Below are positions 1 through 9,455 of a stretch of 64,000 bases of DNA, piece by piece (within the stretch, counting starts at the first letter, position 1; every line of letters begins with the position of its first letter). Source of the stretch: Lepidostoma basale (taxonomy: Eukaryota > Arthropoda > Insecta > Trichoptera > Lepidostomatidae). The stretch spans positions 551,672 through 615,671 of the forward strand of contig JAHDVF020000212.1 in assembly GCA_022606425.2 (NCBI GenBank), written 5' to 3'. Both the position numbers and the translations under genes were made by a program. The notes under the pieces were generated by a model. It saw only the letters and a list, made by a program, of their open reading frames with translations, was not told the origin of the DNA and searched no databases.

Positions 1-199
1 TTAAAAAAAATCTTTGACACAATGTTAAATCTTCTTTCAAAATTGATTATGGAATATCTCAGTATTAATAAAGTGAAAATATAGACACAGATTGAATAAA
101 GTGAAAATATAGACACATTGATGATGAAAGTTAATAATATTCTAAATCAAAACCCGATAAAGCAAAAATAAGAACAATGTATATGATTTTTTTTTTGTG

Positions 200-345
200 G
201 AATTTCATAAAAAACGAGTATTTTTCATGAATCAAATTTATGGTTTATATCGTGATGATGGTAGTGAAAAATCTCCGAAACATGGCGAGAAAAATAAACA
301 AAAAGTTGAAAAAACGTTCGAATTTTAGATAAATTATGCACACAG
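200..345. repeat. H1 foldback relic
   Basis: Degraded half of the H1 family (reference copy 6674-6933). A CCGAAACATGGCGAG piece at about 278-292 corresponds to the CGAAACATGTCGAG core of H1 and is followed by the usual AAAAATAAAC stretch. The opposite arm is missing. Confidence 0.6.
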
Positions 346-482
346 TAGAATTCCATAATGAAGATTTTTATGAATTAAAACGATATAAACTGTTTGGAGT
401 TTATATCGTTATCCCGATGATGAAGATGTAAAGCCTTTGAAACATGTCGAGAAAAATGAACTAAAATGTTTTAATTTATAAT
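345..482. repeat. H1 foldback copy, partial
   Basis: Contains the H1 order: GAATTAAAAC, TATATCGTTATCC, a CCGATGATGAAG core, CTTTGAAACATGTCGAG and AAAAATGAACT. Stem I of the hammerhead-like motif (TATCC against GAG) is weaker than in the reference copy. Confidence 0.65.
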
Positions 483-1290
483 GTTAGAATTCATTAAAAT
501 TTCGCCTGTAATTTCCACTTTGGATTAACTTCTTTAGACGTTCATTTAAAAATTCGTCATTTAATTCGATCTCACAAAACAGTTTACAAAATTAAATCCG
601 GAAACACTTGGCCCTCGCTTTGTGCCTATAAATAAACAAACACTCAACCAATCGATACGGCTGGCTGAAAATGGAACAAAACACGAAGCCACTCGGAGCA
701 GTAAAATTTTTACTCAGAGCTGATGCATGATTGTAAACTGTATCATAAAAGCGAAGAGATTACATACAATCCGCGAGAGAACGTTTCCAATCAATTAAGC
801 CAGATAAGAGGACCTGATACAGAATTCTTCGGCGCTATCGACTTATAGAGGCATCTCTTGCTGTATTACATGGAAAATATGATAATACTCTTTTTAAATT
901 TGTAATTTTCTCCAATTTATATGCAAATGACATCATTAATATCGAATGTAATTACTTGATAGTAGAATTGAAAACTGAATCATTCGAATACCTCGTCTAT
1001 ATTCGCCTTCAATAATTAGTGTTATTAATTTGAATTTGCATTTATATAACAATTAAATAACATAACACGCTTCTGCGAAAAGATTTTTTTCTTAATTTAA
1101 AACTATTTGTTAATTTAAAATAAACGTTTTTAATTTATTAATTTATATAACGAAATAAACAGACGTATCTCCAGGTATCACAAATTGACATCGATTAAAC
1201 AGTAACATTAATTTTGCCATTATTTTGTAACAAAATTATCATAATTAATAACTTCTTCTAAATTAAAAAAATAAAAAATATTTATATTTA
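483..1290. other. No gene seen
   Basis: AT-rich sequence with stops in all frames. The stretch about 585-850 has more balanced composition and no match to other parts of the window; I see no splice-flanked ORF in it. Confidence 0.5.
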
Positions 1291-1292
1291 TT

Positions 1293-1445
1293 AAAACGTA
1301 TGTTTTCTAGAAGATTAACGGTATTGAAGGGGAGTGACATGTATCGCCTTTTTATTAAACATGCTATATTGCCCCAGCAGGCCAAATATGATACTCCCAT
1401 AAAATATAAGAAAACTTTGAGATAACGGACATTTTCATCATCATG
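1293..1445. repeat. H3 foldback half
   Basis: AAAACGTATGTTTTCTAGAAG, then GGGAGTGACATGTATCGCC and a GCCAAATATGATACTCCC return arm, match the H3 family (reference 62095-62475). Badly eroded. Confidence 0.55.
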
Positions 1446-1527
1446 TTTTTATTTAATAATCCATATGAACTTTACATAATTGTCCTATAAATTCTAAATT
1501 AAACATAAAATACTTATTTTTTCTTCT

Positions 1528-1668
1528 ATATTCGCCATTACTTTGTGTTGCGGATTCATATTTGAATTACTTTTTGATAACTTTGTATCACAACACTTTT
1601 TTACACTTTTCAAGTGTAAAAAAGTGTTGTGATACAAAGTTATCAAAAAGTAATTCAAATAAAATACT
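1528..1668. repeat. H7-type perfect hairpin
   Basis: Arms 1561-1608 and 1612-1659 are perfectly complementary over 48 bp around a 3-nt loop (TTC). The outer sequence (TTTGAATTACTTTTTGATAA) matches the ends of the long H7 element at 42548-42965. The central part with the GAAAC motif is missing here, so it is a collapsed palindrome. Confidence 0.9.
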
Positions 1669-2025
1669 TATATCAAAATGTTGATGTAACTGATGAAATA
1701 AAATTTTAATGTAATAAACAAAGTTTTTTCCTTTTTGAGTTTATTTTTATCTATATCTTTCGAAGGTTTAATACCTTCATCATCGGAAGAACGATGTAAA
1801 CTAAACAAAAATATCTTTAACAAAATACAAAAATATAATTCTGTTCCCAGAAAAAAACAATTTACGTCTTCGTCTCTATTTAGATACAATTAATCCTTAT
1901 AAAACAAAAATATAAGTTTATATGTAACATAAGTGAATTTTTTTTTAATACATAAAATAATCGTCATAATGGAATTCCACATTGTTAACTAACGCCTTAT
2001 GTTTATCAGCAACAACAAAGAAAAT
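1669..2025. repeat. H1 foldback with foreign insert
   Basis: Left arm with TTTCGAAGGTTTAATACC and CATCATCGG (minus-strand H1 core) at about 1755-1790, H1 tail GGAATTCCACATTGTTAAC near 1970. Between them lies CGTCTTCGTCTCTATTTAGATACAATTAATCC, the end of the retroposon also found at 4696-4977 and 55447-55803. Confidence 0.65.
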
Positions 2026-2878
2026 AATAGAATTTTTCAAATTAATATAACAAAAAAAAATTCTGAAACATTTAATCTTATCAAACATATCGATTTAAAC
2101 AATTTAGTTGATTTGATTTATAAGTCCTTTCCCAGATATCGTAAACCATTGTGATAAGTTATTCGTGAATATCATACTCGTGTATTTTTTTCCATTTATA
2201 CGTCAAAATCTATACGATCCCTTCGTAATTTTGTTAACTCTGCTCTGCATTATCTTTAAACGGAGTTCTACATCATGTCGTAAAATATATATGAACAAAA
2301 CGTTCATGGCCGGGAGAGTTGATAAGAGACGCGCAGACGTAAAACTGACTCTTATCAATTCCCCGACGGCGATTTTACTATAGCATTTGAGATAACGAGT
2401 CGGTGATATTCAAGGCTACGTCGGTGACATTACGGTGCTGTTGCGGTCACTGTCCAGTGTAAATGGACCTAAGTCTAAAATATGTTATATTACAATCCCG
2501 CTAATCCGCACGTTGCGGACTTCGACGATTTCAGTTTACTGAAAGTATCGGATTACCGAGCGCCATCTAAAAACAGGTGGGAACATAGTGCGAGAGATAT
2601 ACAGAACCATAAGGGCATCTAACTAATAATTAAATTTTTAATTATAATGGATAAAAAAAGTACACGTTTTTGCTGAGACACATTTTTGGCTATACAATAT
2701 ATGACAATTCTAAGATTTCATATTTATATCAAGCTTCACCTCTACTGTATATATTAAATAATAGTATTTAACATAGTACATTAAATGTTTTTAATTTTAT
2801 TTACTTTAAAAATTAACACCTAATGTTGTTTTGTTTTTTTTTAATCAGACTTTTTCTTCAGCTTCAATTCCAACAGGA
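2026..2878. other. No gene seen; possible regulatory DNA
   Basis: The part 2240-2600 is less AT-rich than its surroundings and resembles no repeat in the window. It carries an inverted pair of TTGATAAGAG boxes (2319-2328 and 2349-2358). No ORF with splice signals is visible. Confidence 0.4.
2319..2358. promoter_or_regulatory. Inverted pair of GATA-like sites
   Basis: TTGATAAGAG and its exact reverse complement CTCTTATCAA are separated by 20 bp. Each contains WGATAR, the GATA-factor core. Regulatory use is only an inference; it could also be an eroded hairpin. Confidence 0.25.
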
Positions 2879-3126
2879 TTCGGAGAAATCGACGTGCGTG
2901 CATTACACGATGTATGAATGTTGAAGCAATAGAGGTATGTCAGCAATTAAGAGTTTGACAGTCCATTATCAGAGTTTGACATGTTTGATTTGCAATTCTG
3001 CGAAGTAGTATGGCTTTATTATTAGGGTGGCAGAGATAGCCAAAAAGAAGTTAAAAAGAAGTTAGAAAGGTGAGAGGGGTGAGAAGAATGAGAAATGAAA
3101 ATGAGCGGCGTGGTGGTTAGTTAGTA
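2879..3126 (+). repeat. LINE-A 3' end, eroded
   Basis: 2881-2943 reads the LINE-A RRACITRCMNVEAIEVCQ region; the end at 3106-3124 (GGCGTGGTGGTTAGTTAG) is the LINE-A stop and (GTTA)n tail. The middle does not align. Confidence 0.5.
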
Positions 3127-3660
3127 TTAGATCAGAGATCAGCGTTCCACGGTTAAGGAAGGCTAGAATGTTACATAATCTCGCAACACATCTGACAAGA
3201 TGAAACTGTTCTCACAAGTCATCCATTATCGTCTCGTCCGTGGAGGGTTCTGCAGATTCGCATCTAGAGGTCACGTCATCATCATCAACATTAAGGTCGC
3301 CGAGATATTTTTATTAATAGAAATCACGTGATGCAACGACTGGAGGCATAGAGCGTTCTCTGTACGTTTTATGCGCAATGTGTTAAGGTATAAACATAAT
3401 TCGTTTCGTGTCTTACGGCGATTTAACATGAGCATAAAAGATTCGGAAATTTTAAAATGGTATTCACGAAGAAACAGATATCTGAGTACACTGTTTATTT
3501 CAAGTGCGATTCAGAACTGAAAACATTAAATATTGTAATTTTAACTTGTATATGGACATACTAAAGACAAATAATGTTTCAAATACTCGTATACAATATA
3601 ATCACATGTTTCACTACTTTATAATCACTTCTTCCAAATGTATTCAAAAATACATAATTT
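3127..3660. other. No gene seen
   Basis: No long ORF and no clear repeat. A short ATCATCATCAAC run at about 3279 could be an old LINE tail. Confidence 0.4.
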
Positions 3661-3838
3661 GATGACCTTCGTGGCCGAGAGGTAAGTGCATTGAATGCCT
3701 CCCCGAAGGTTCCGGCTTCGATTCCCGGCGAGAATGTTGAGGAATCGAGAGAAATATGTCAGGAAAGAAAAGAGTGGCAGTCCATTTTTTCTGCCTACCC
3801 CTTCGGAGAGACGGCACGATGGTTAGTTATTTAGTTGA
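3661..3838 (+). mobile_element. SINE S1: tRNA head fused to LINE-A tail
   Basis: The head has an A box (TGGCCGAGAGG, 3672-3682) and a B box (GCTTCGATTCCC, about 3715-3726), the internal RNA polymerase III promoter of tRNA-derived SINEs. From about 3731 the sequence is the LINE-A 3' end (GAATGTTGAGGAATCGAGAG to GGTTAGTTATTTAG). This is the classic SINE layout that borrows the LINE reverse transcriptase by sharing its 3' end. Orientation is plus. Confidence 0.8.
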
Positions 3839-3926
3839 TTTTATTTTGTGAAAGTGACATGTTTCGATTCACTAGGGCATTTTCAAATGGCTTTTGATAA
3901 TACCCTGGCAAGGCGAAACATTAACT
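3839..3926. repeat. H3 foldback centre
   Basis: GTGACATGTTTCG ... GGCATTTTCAAATGGC and TTTGATAATACCCTGGCAAGGCGAAACA face each other. It is bracketed by SINE S1 (plus) and a LINE-A copy (minus), whose tails both point towards it. Confidence 0.65.
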
Positions 3927-4358
3927 AACTAGCTAACTAACCATCACGCCGTCTCCCCGGAGGAGTAGGCAGAAAGAATGGACTGCCACACTTTTCTTTC
4001 CTGACATATTTCTCTCGCTTCCTCAACATTCATACATCGTGTCATGCACGCGTGTCGATTTCTCTGACTCCTCACATAGCCATCACGCCGTCTCCCCGAA
4101 GGGGTAGGCAGAAAGAATGGAACGCTACACTTTTCTTTCCTGACATATTTCTCTCGCTTCCTCAACATTCATACATCGTGTCATGCACGCGTGTCGATTT
4201 CTCTGACTCCTCACATGGCCGACATTCAATATTTGATTTATTTGATCATGCCATTTTTCTCGGTCTTCCTCTATTTCTGGTTCCATTTACATCGTTTAAT
4301 ATATACTAGGTATATACTTTTTTTACCATTCCTTCATTAATTCTTTCCATGGGTTGTT
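3927..4358 (-). mobile_element. LINE-A 3' end with 139-bp tandem duplication
   Basis: Minus-strand LINE-A fragment. The terminal unit is present twice in tandem (3941-4079 and 4080-4218, about six differences seen). Because the unit is not a multiple of three, a continuous reading frame crosses the junction in a shifted frame before returning to RACMTRCMNVEEAREICQ and SGETA-stop. The inner part continues to the WHDQI and GNRNRGRP region up to about 4358. Confidence 0.85.
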
Positions 4359-4375
4359 TGTGTCTGTTTACGTAC

Positions 4376-4521
4376 CAGGGTCTCCGCTGAGTGACAGCAT
4401 CATGAGCATGTCTGCCTCCGGCGGCTGCGGGCCCCCCAGCGGGTAGTCGCCGTCCAGCAGGTGAGTCTTCACGGGCTCTTCCCCGCCCACCACAACTATG
4501 CTGGAGCCCGAGCGCCGGCGC
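4376..4521 (-). CDS. Internal exon of an unidentified host gene
   Basis: A 146-bp GC-rich block stands out sharply from its AT-rich flanks. On the minus strand it is bounded by an acceptor (TTACAG, AG at 4523-4522) and a donor (CTG then GTACGT, GT at 4375-4374). The frame that leaves one base at each end is open for 48 codons, with mostly G or C at third positions (reads ...VVVGGEEPVKTHLLD...PQPPEADMLMMLSL...). A second frame is also open, but its composition is less protein-like; the third frame has a stop. I do not recognise the protein: the stretch is hydrophilic with a short acidic and proline-rich centre and no membrane segment. It lies between LINE-A and L2 fragments, as expected of an exon in a repeat-filled gene. 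The neighbouring exons are not in view with certainty; the weak candidate at 43507-43595 does not fit in phase. Confidence 0.7.
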
Positions 4522-4671
4522 CTGTAACCAAACACACCACTGTTAATATCAAAAATAACCTAGATGCGATAAACCATCGCTACCTTTCCAAAAATATTAT
4601 ATATAAATAGAAAGCGAGTAAAAAAGAGCGAAAAGTACAATGTAGACCATGGGTCGGCAACCGGCGGCCCT

Positions 4672-5157
4672 CAATGAAAGATCAGTCTCTAGATGCTTAA
4701 TGCTTAATGCTTAAAATACAATCTTCATAGATGGCGCTAGTGTGTAGATTGAAAACTACCATGTGAAGTGTGGTGTTACAGATTAACATATATACAACTT
4801 CCAAAAAAAAAACTGTCAGACATGGTAGTCATAAGAAAAGGTGGAATGGGGAATGTTGTATTACATAAAGCTTGCGCTTAACCCAACCAATGACAGGTCA
4901 TAAGTCCTGTAAACACCTCGATCACCATATTCTGTTTCCAATTTGCATCTTCGTCTCTATTGAGATACAATTAATCCCAGTCTCTAGATGTACGCCAAGA
5001 AGTTTTATTGAATTTTTAGGAGAGATATCTGTGTCCGATGTAGGTACTGGGAAGCGATCAATTAAGTTTTGGCGCTTCATAGAAGCAGTCCATAGAAATT
5101 CTGTTTTATTTGAGTTTTTTCGAAGCCATCCAATTTGATACAGCGTCAATGCACTTG
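4672..5157 (-). pseudogene. L2-like LINE fragment, interrupted
   Basis: Minus-strand RT C-terminal region: KTEFLWTASMKRQNLIDRFP, then SDTDISPKNSIKLLGVHLET (4978-5150), and the next few codons at 4672-4695. The two pieces are separated by the retroposon 4696-4977 and share the 13-bp site duplication. Closely similar to 42080-42240. Confidence 0.85.
4696..4977 (-). mobile_element. Unclassified retroposon with 13-bp TSD
   Basis: Exactly flanked by CAGTCTCTAGATG (4683-4695 and 4978-4990) inside an L2 fragment, so the boundaries are certain. On the minus strand it ends in a (TTAAGCA)-like tail. The other end has ATTGTATCTCAATAGAGACGAAG. A TSD of this length and a simple tail indicate target-primed retroposition. 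I see no A or B box, so it is not an obvious tRNA SINE. A related copy is at 55447-55803. Confidence 0.8.
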
Positions 5158-5199
5158 ACCGTCGAAGATTTGAGATGGCTTGTATCAGTGTGGGTAGGA

Positions 5200-5267
5200 G
5201 GCGGTGACGGGCTTTGGGAGAGGCCTACATTCAGCATTGGATGACAGACGGCTGATGATGATGATGA
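5200..5267 (+). repeat. LINE-B-like 3' tail
   Basis: GGGAGAGGCCTACATTCAGC reads EAYIQHWMTDG-stop, followed by (GATGAT)n. This is the C-terminus and microsatellite tail of an AYIQQW-type LINE. Confidence 0.7.
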
Positions 5268-6165
5268 GTGGGGTCACAGAAAGAGTATAATCAGCATAGC
5301 AATGCGACAGCAAGCCGAAGGATTTTATTATTTTGGCCATGAGGTCAACATAGTCAAATAAAATACAATTGTGATATATAAAACAAATTTATTTAATTTA
5401 ACAGTTTAAAACATAGAAGTTTAATATATGTATTAAATAATATCAAATCACATATTTGGTATTTTAATCTAATGTTTCCAAATAAAAATGTCGCAGAAAT
5501 AGTTTAATTTGAATTATTTAAGATAAAGCTTTCAATAAATTATAAATGAATATTTTTGGATGGATTAAGTCATTTCTCATACGGAGAATCATGCCATAAA
5601 AAATCAATTAAATCGAATACTTCTCATTTTAGAAGACTTAAAAAATGTGAAGTCTTAAGAAGCGTGTCACGAGAGAATAACTTCGGGAAATGTCGTGGCA
5701 GTTAATTATTTCGTGATAATTAGGGGATATTACTAAACGTCAAAAACAGAGACGCAAGCGTTATCCATTAACATTTAAACAAATGATGTTGAACTTTAAC
5801 CGTTAGTACTAACGATTTTCTTGAGCTAATCTTCTGATGAGACTCCTACCACCGGTAAACGAGAGAAAAATGCTGCACCGAGATAATGTGTTTTGATTGA
5901 CGTCCGTTGCCGTGATGTCTCTTAAGCACTTAAAATCATCATTGATAAAAAGGAACATTGGAAATAGGCGAGATTGATCTAACAGGGATTAAAAAAAATA
6001 CTCCTTGTTTCCCATAGAAAATGTCTTAAATTAGATGTGTCGGAAGGGGGTTAGCTTCACTCCATAAAAGTAACTCAAATTTGACTCTGTACTGAAATTA
6101 TTGTGAATAATATAACAAAATTTATTAACCAATCACTGAACCAAAATCTATAAATAATATTACAC
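5268..6165. other. No gene seen
   Basis: AT-rich. 5690-5960 is of balanced composition and unlike any repeat in the window, but has no convincing ORF. Confidence 0.4.
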
Positions 6166-6169
6166 CTAA

Positions 6170-6470
6170 CTAACCATCACGCCGTCTCCCCGGAGGGGTA
6201 GGCAGAAAGAATGGATTGCCACACTTTTCTTTCCTGGCATATTTCTCTCGCTTCCTCAACATTCATACATCGTGTCATGCACGCGCGTCGATTTCTCTGA
6301 CTCCTTACATGGCCGACATTCAATATTTGATTTATTTGATTGTGCCACGTTTTCCGCGGTCTTCCTCTATTTCTGGTTCCATTTTTTTACCATTCTTTCT
6401 TCATTCATTCTTTCCATATGTCCAAACCATCTAAATGATCCTTTCATTATTTTGTTCATAACACCATGAC
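6170..6470 (-). mobile_element. LINE-A 3' end
   Basis: Runs on the minus strand from the MNKIMKGS/HMERM region (about 6465) to SGETA-stop and the tail CTAACTAACC at 6171. Internal frame breaks; 5' truncated. Confidence 0.85.
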
Positions 6471-6517
6471 GTTACACGTAGCTTTTAAAAAAAAAAATCA
6501 TACACTAATTGAAATCT

Positions 6518-6960
6518 TCTTCTTTTCTTCTTCCTTGTTGTAAACCTATGTGGTCTGTTCTCCAGAGTGTTGCCCCTCCTGTGAGGTAGACTCCTAACTG
6601 TCCTTCCATCTTTTAGGAGGTCCCCCACGAGAACGAGTCCCATGAGGCTGATTATGCAATGCAATATAGGGGACGAATTTTATGAATTAAAACACTGTTT
6701 TTTCCACTTTTGAGTTTATTTTTCTCGACATGTGTTGAAGGCTTACACCTTCATCATCGGGAGAACGATATAAACTTTATATCAGTTTATATCGTTCTCC
6801 CGATTATGAAGGTGTAAGCCTTCGAAACATGTCGAGAAAAATAATCTCAAAAGTGAAAAAAAACATTGTTTTAATTCATAAAATACGTTATTATGGAATT
6901 CCGCAATGTTAACGCCTTAAGTTTATCTAAAATCAATATAGGGGAGTCTAGTGGTGTCCA
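6518..6960 (-). repeat. LINE-C-like 3' end split by H1
   Basis: Minus strand reads RGTRSRGGPPKRWKDS with STSQ after one stop, ending in a (GAA)n-type tail near 6520. The continuation at 6934-6960 is separated by the nested H1 element. A second copy is at 38085-38290. Confidence 0.65.
6674..6933. mobile_element. H1 foldback element, reference copy
   Basis: Full 260-bp element flanked by the 12-bp duplication CAATATAGGGGA (6662-6673 and 6934-6945). Two inverted arms (about 6678-6780 and 6781-6890) are followed by a unique tail (GGAATTCCGCAATGTTAACG ... AAGTTTATCT). The plus-strand arm holds TTCTC, CCGATTA, T, GAAGG-loop-CCTTC, GAAAC, AT, GTC, GAGAA (6795-6837). The TTCTC and GAGAA parts pair. 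This is a hammerhead-like layout as in Penelope-type retroelement ends. The cleavage point would be after 6833. No protein is encoded. Confidence 0.8.
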
Positions 6961-8255
6961 TTGTTTTAACATGATAATTGAAATCAACTATTTAATTATG
7001 AAAATTTAGACGAACGTCAGGATGACGTTTTACTTGATGCATTGTTGGTTAATCAGAAGATTCTGCTCAACATTGCGGCGATGAGTTAAAGTTGCCGGTA
7101 AAAAATCCTTTGAATAACTACATATGATAGCTACCTTCAACTTATTTATTGTTTTTTGAACTATTATGTAAGACTCCATCTATATAAATAAAACTCAAAG
7201 TGTGTTATTGTGAAGACATTTTACTCGGCAAATAGGAAGCCGATCGAGCTGATTTCTTCAGGATTGATAAAATGGAACCTAGCGGTGGTTATAGGCATAA
7301 TTTTGTTAAGAATCGAGCTTTAATTAACTTTAGAAATTAATAAATTAATTGATTATTTTCGTAGCACAGGCGAATATAGACCTTAATAATCGAGCTCTGA
7401 GTCCAATTTTTAGAGTTCATATTTGCTTGGCATAGCCAGGAAGGGATTTATATTAAATAATGAATAAGAATGAAAACGTTAGATTTCTGTATGGATTTGT
7501 ATAAGTCAGGTGTGTATGGCTTGAAACAATACATCAAAATATAATATCTTCCATAAAATACTTATAAAAAAATACATTAGAAATGAAACAATACGTTAGC
7601 TTTCAATTTAGTAAAATATGCAAAACTACGAAAGCAAAAGTTCGAATGACTAATTATTGATCAATTTTCCAAGTGATTACGTACAGACGTTTGAATTTAT
7701 TCCCCTTACTGCATTGTCAGAGGCAGATTCCTTCTGCTAGTTAAGCTATACGTTGATGGTAATTTAATAGCAAAAAAATCAAAAACAGCAAAGAGTGTCG
7801 CTACCAACATTACGCTTGTAATCTGAATCAATCATAATGAAAATCCGTTCAACGTATTGATGTTTTATAAATCGACTATTAAGTGTCGCTGTTGGTACAC
7901 GTGCTGCTAGAAAGTACAGGAAGCCACCGGAACGCTGCGTACGATGCATTCAGATTTCTATTTTCTATGAAGATGGAGGACCAGCTTAGTGCATTTACAT
8001 TCACGAGACGAACGCCGTTATGGTTTTGGAAACGCATAATACCGTGAAGAGTGCAGATGGAATTTCAATGGAATCGCTTTTATCATTAATCGATTCAAGA
8101 TGTCGCTAAGTGGTAACAAACTTGCAATAAAAATGGTCAACTTTATGGCTACTGTGACGAAAATCAAAACAATTATTTTCATTAGACTTGAATGTCAAAA
8201 ATTATATAGAAATATATTTTTACATATTTGAGTCATAGTTTGACATATTTAAAAA
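6961..8255. other. No gene seen
   Basis: Longest unassigned stretch of the first 10 kb. 7690-8110 is moderately GC-balanced and unrepeated in the window. I see no splice-flanked ORF. Confidence 0.45.
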
Positions 8256-8259
8256 CAAA

Positions 8260-8425
8260 ATTAAATAGTTTTCTCTTAATATAAACCACTTCATTGACTT
8301 AATATAACTAAACAAAACTGTATAGCACCTTACTATTTTGTGTATAGCCCTGAGGAAGTCGCTACAGATTGAAAACGGTTGGCGCTACTAACTTAATAAA
8401 GTGGTTTATATTAAGTGAAAAGTAT
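8260..8425. mobile_element. H8 foldback with hammerhead-like motif
   Basis: Arms CTTAATATAAACCACTT (8275-8291) and its exact complement (8399-8415). Plus-strand centre: TATAGCC, CTGAGGA, AGTCGCTACAGATT, GAAAAC, GGTT, GGCGCTA (8343-8387). Flanks TAGCC and GGCGCTA can pair with a 2-nt bulge. Only one copy in the window. Confidence 0.65.
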
Positions 8426-8689
8426 TTAATTTTATTTTCAAAAAATATATGATACGTATTACTTGAAGATTTAAATTAAATAAAATTGATATCTGAAGAA
8501 AACGAGGTGTTCTGATAGTCGCTATAAAGTTGGGGAACGTCGTCTGTGATGGTATGGTTATGTGAGCAAGAAGAACAATTGCTACATTGTCCACAAGGCC
8601 CAGCAACTTAAAAATTAAACAAGCGGACCAGGTCGGGCTCCTGCAACTTTGATATCCACAGTCAAGATTTATTTGAAGGCGCTGCGACT

Positions 8690-8792
8690 CTACAGCCAGA
8701 TGACCGAAGGCCGTAAACCTTGGTGGAGTTATATTAGGAGAGCCGACTCCAAATATCGGGAAATAGCTAAGAGAGGGGAGAATTAATTTCGA
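8690..8792 (+). repeat. LINE-F 3' end fragment
   Basis: Reads RRADSKYREIAKRGEN-stop, the same type of end as 39119-39425 (ESRPH). Short and eroded. Confidence 0.55.
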
Positions 8793-8883
8793 AGAAGCAG
8801 CGAGCTGCAGAAACCGTAACTATAAGGACAAGTGTAAAAAATAAACATAATATTATTTTATGATTTGAGATTGAAATCTATGT

Positions 8884-9030
8884 ATTAGAATTTATAATAC
8901 AATCTCCAATGTGAGCAGAAATAGCTCATTATTATGAAGAATGAATCCGATCGTGTCTAGATATCTCCCATATGTCCCATATCCTCTGGGTCAGGAGCCG
9001 AACACAAGCAAGAACCACCACCCGGATTCG
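8884..9030 (-). mobile_element. SINE S5, partial
   Basis: Shares TGTGAGCAGAAATAGCTCATTATTATGA and the CCTCTGGGTCAGGAGCC ... ACCACCACCCGG block with the better copy at 22707-22862. The A-box region is damaged. Confidence 0.65.
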
Positions 9031-9094
9031 TTCGTAAATATCCGCATTTTATTAACAAACTTCATTAACGAAATTATTCAAAACAAATCAGTTT

Positions 9095-9455
9095 ATTATC
9101 TCAACAGACATCAAAAACAATATTAATGTTTCAGGCATCTATTGAGTACAGGTGAAATATAATCATATATAGTATATACAATATAATACCACGAACGCAT
9201 GAGAGATGGTTCGACATTAGGAAGACAAGATACCCTATAAAGTCAAGAGTATTTGCCTTCTAAGCGTACTTCACTAATATGAAAAATGTCGATCTCCGAG
9301 GAGACCGCGTTCAGCAAACTAATTGCTCTTCCCAGCGGTGTCACCAGAAGCAGGTTGGTTCTGGCGGCCGGTAGGTAAAACATTATATTCTGTCGCTTTT
9401 GGAGATATTTATCAGGGACAAAAAGACCAACATCCTCTAGCACAGCCGAGTTAAG
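9095..9455 (-). pseudogene. LINE-J 3' end
   Basis: Minus strand reads LFVPDKYLQKRQNIMFYLPA, then AARTNLLLVTPLGRAI and LLNAVSSEIDIFHISEVRL. The 3' UTR runs left to about 9095. Same family as 51413-52168. Confidence 0.8.
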
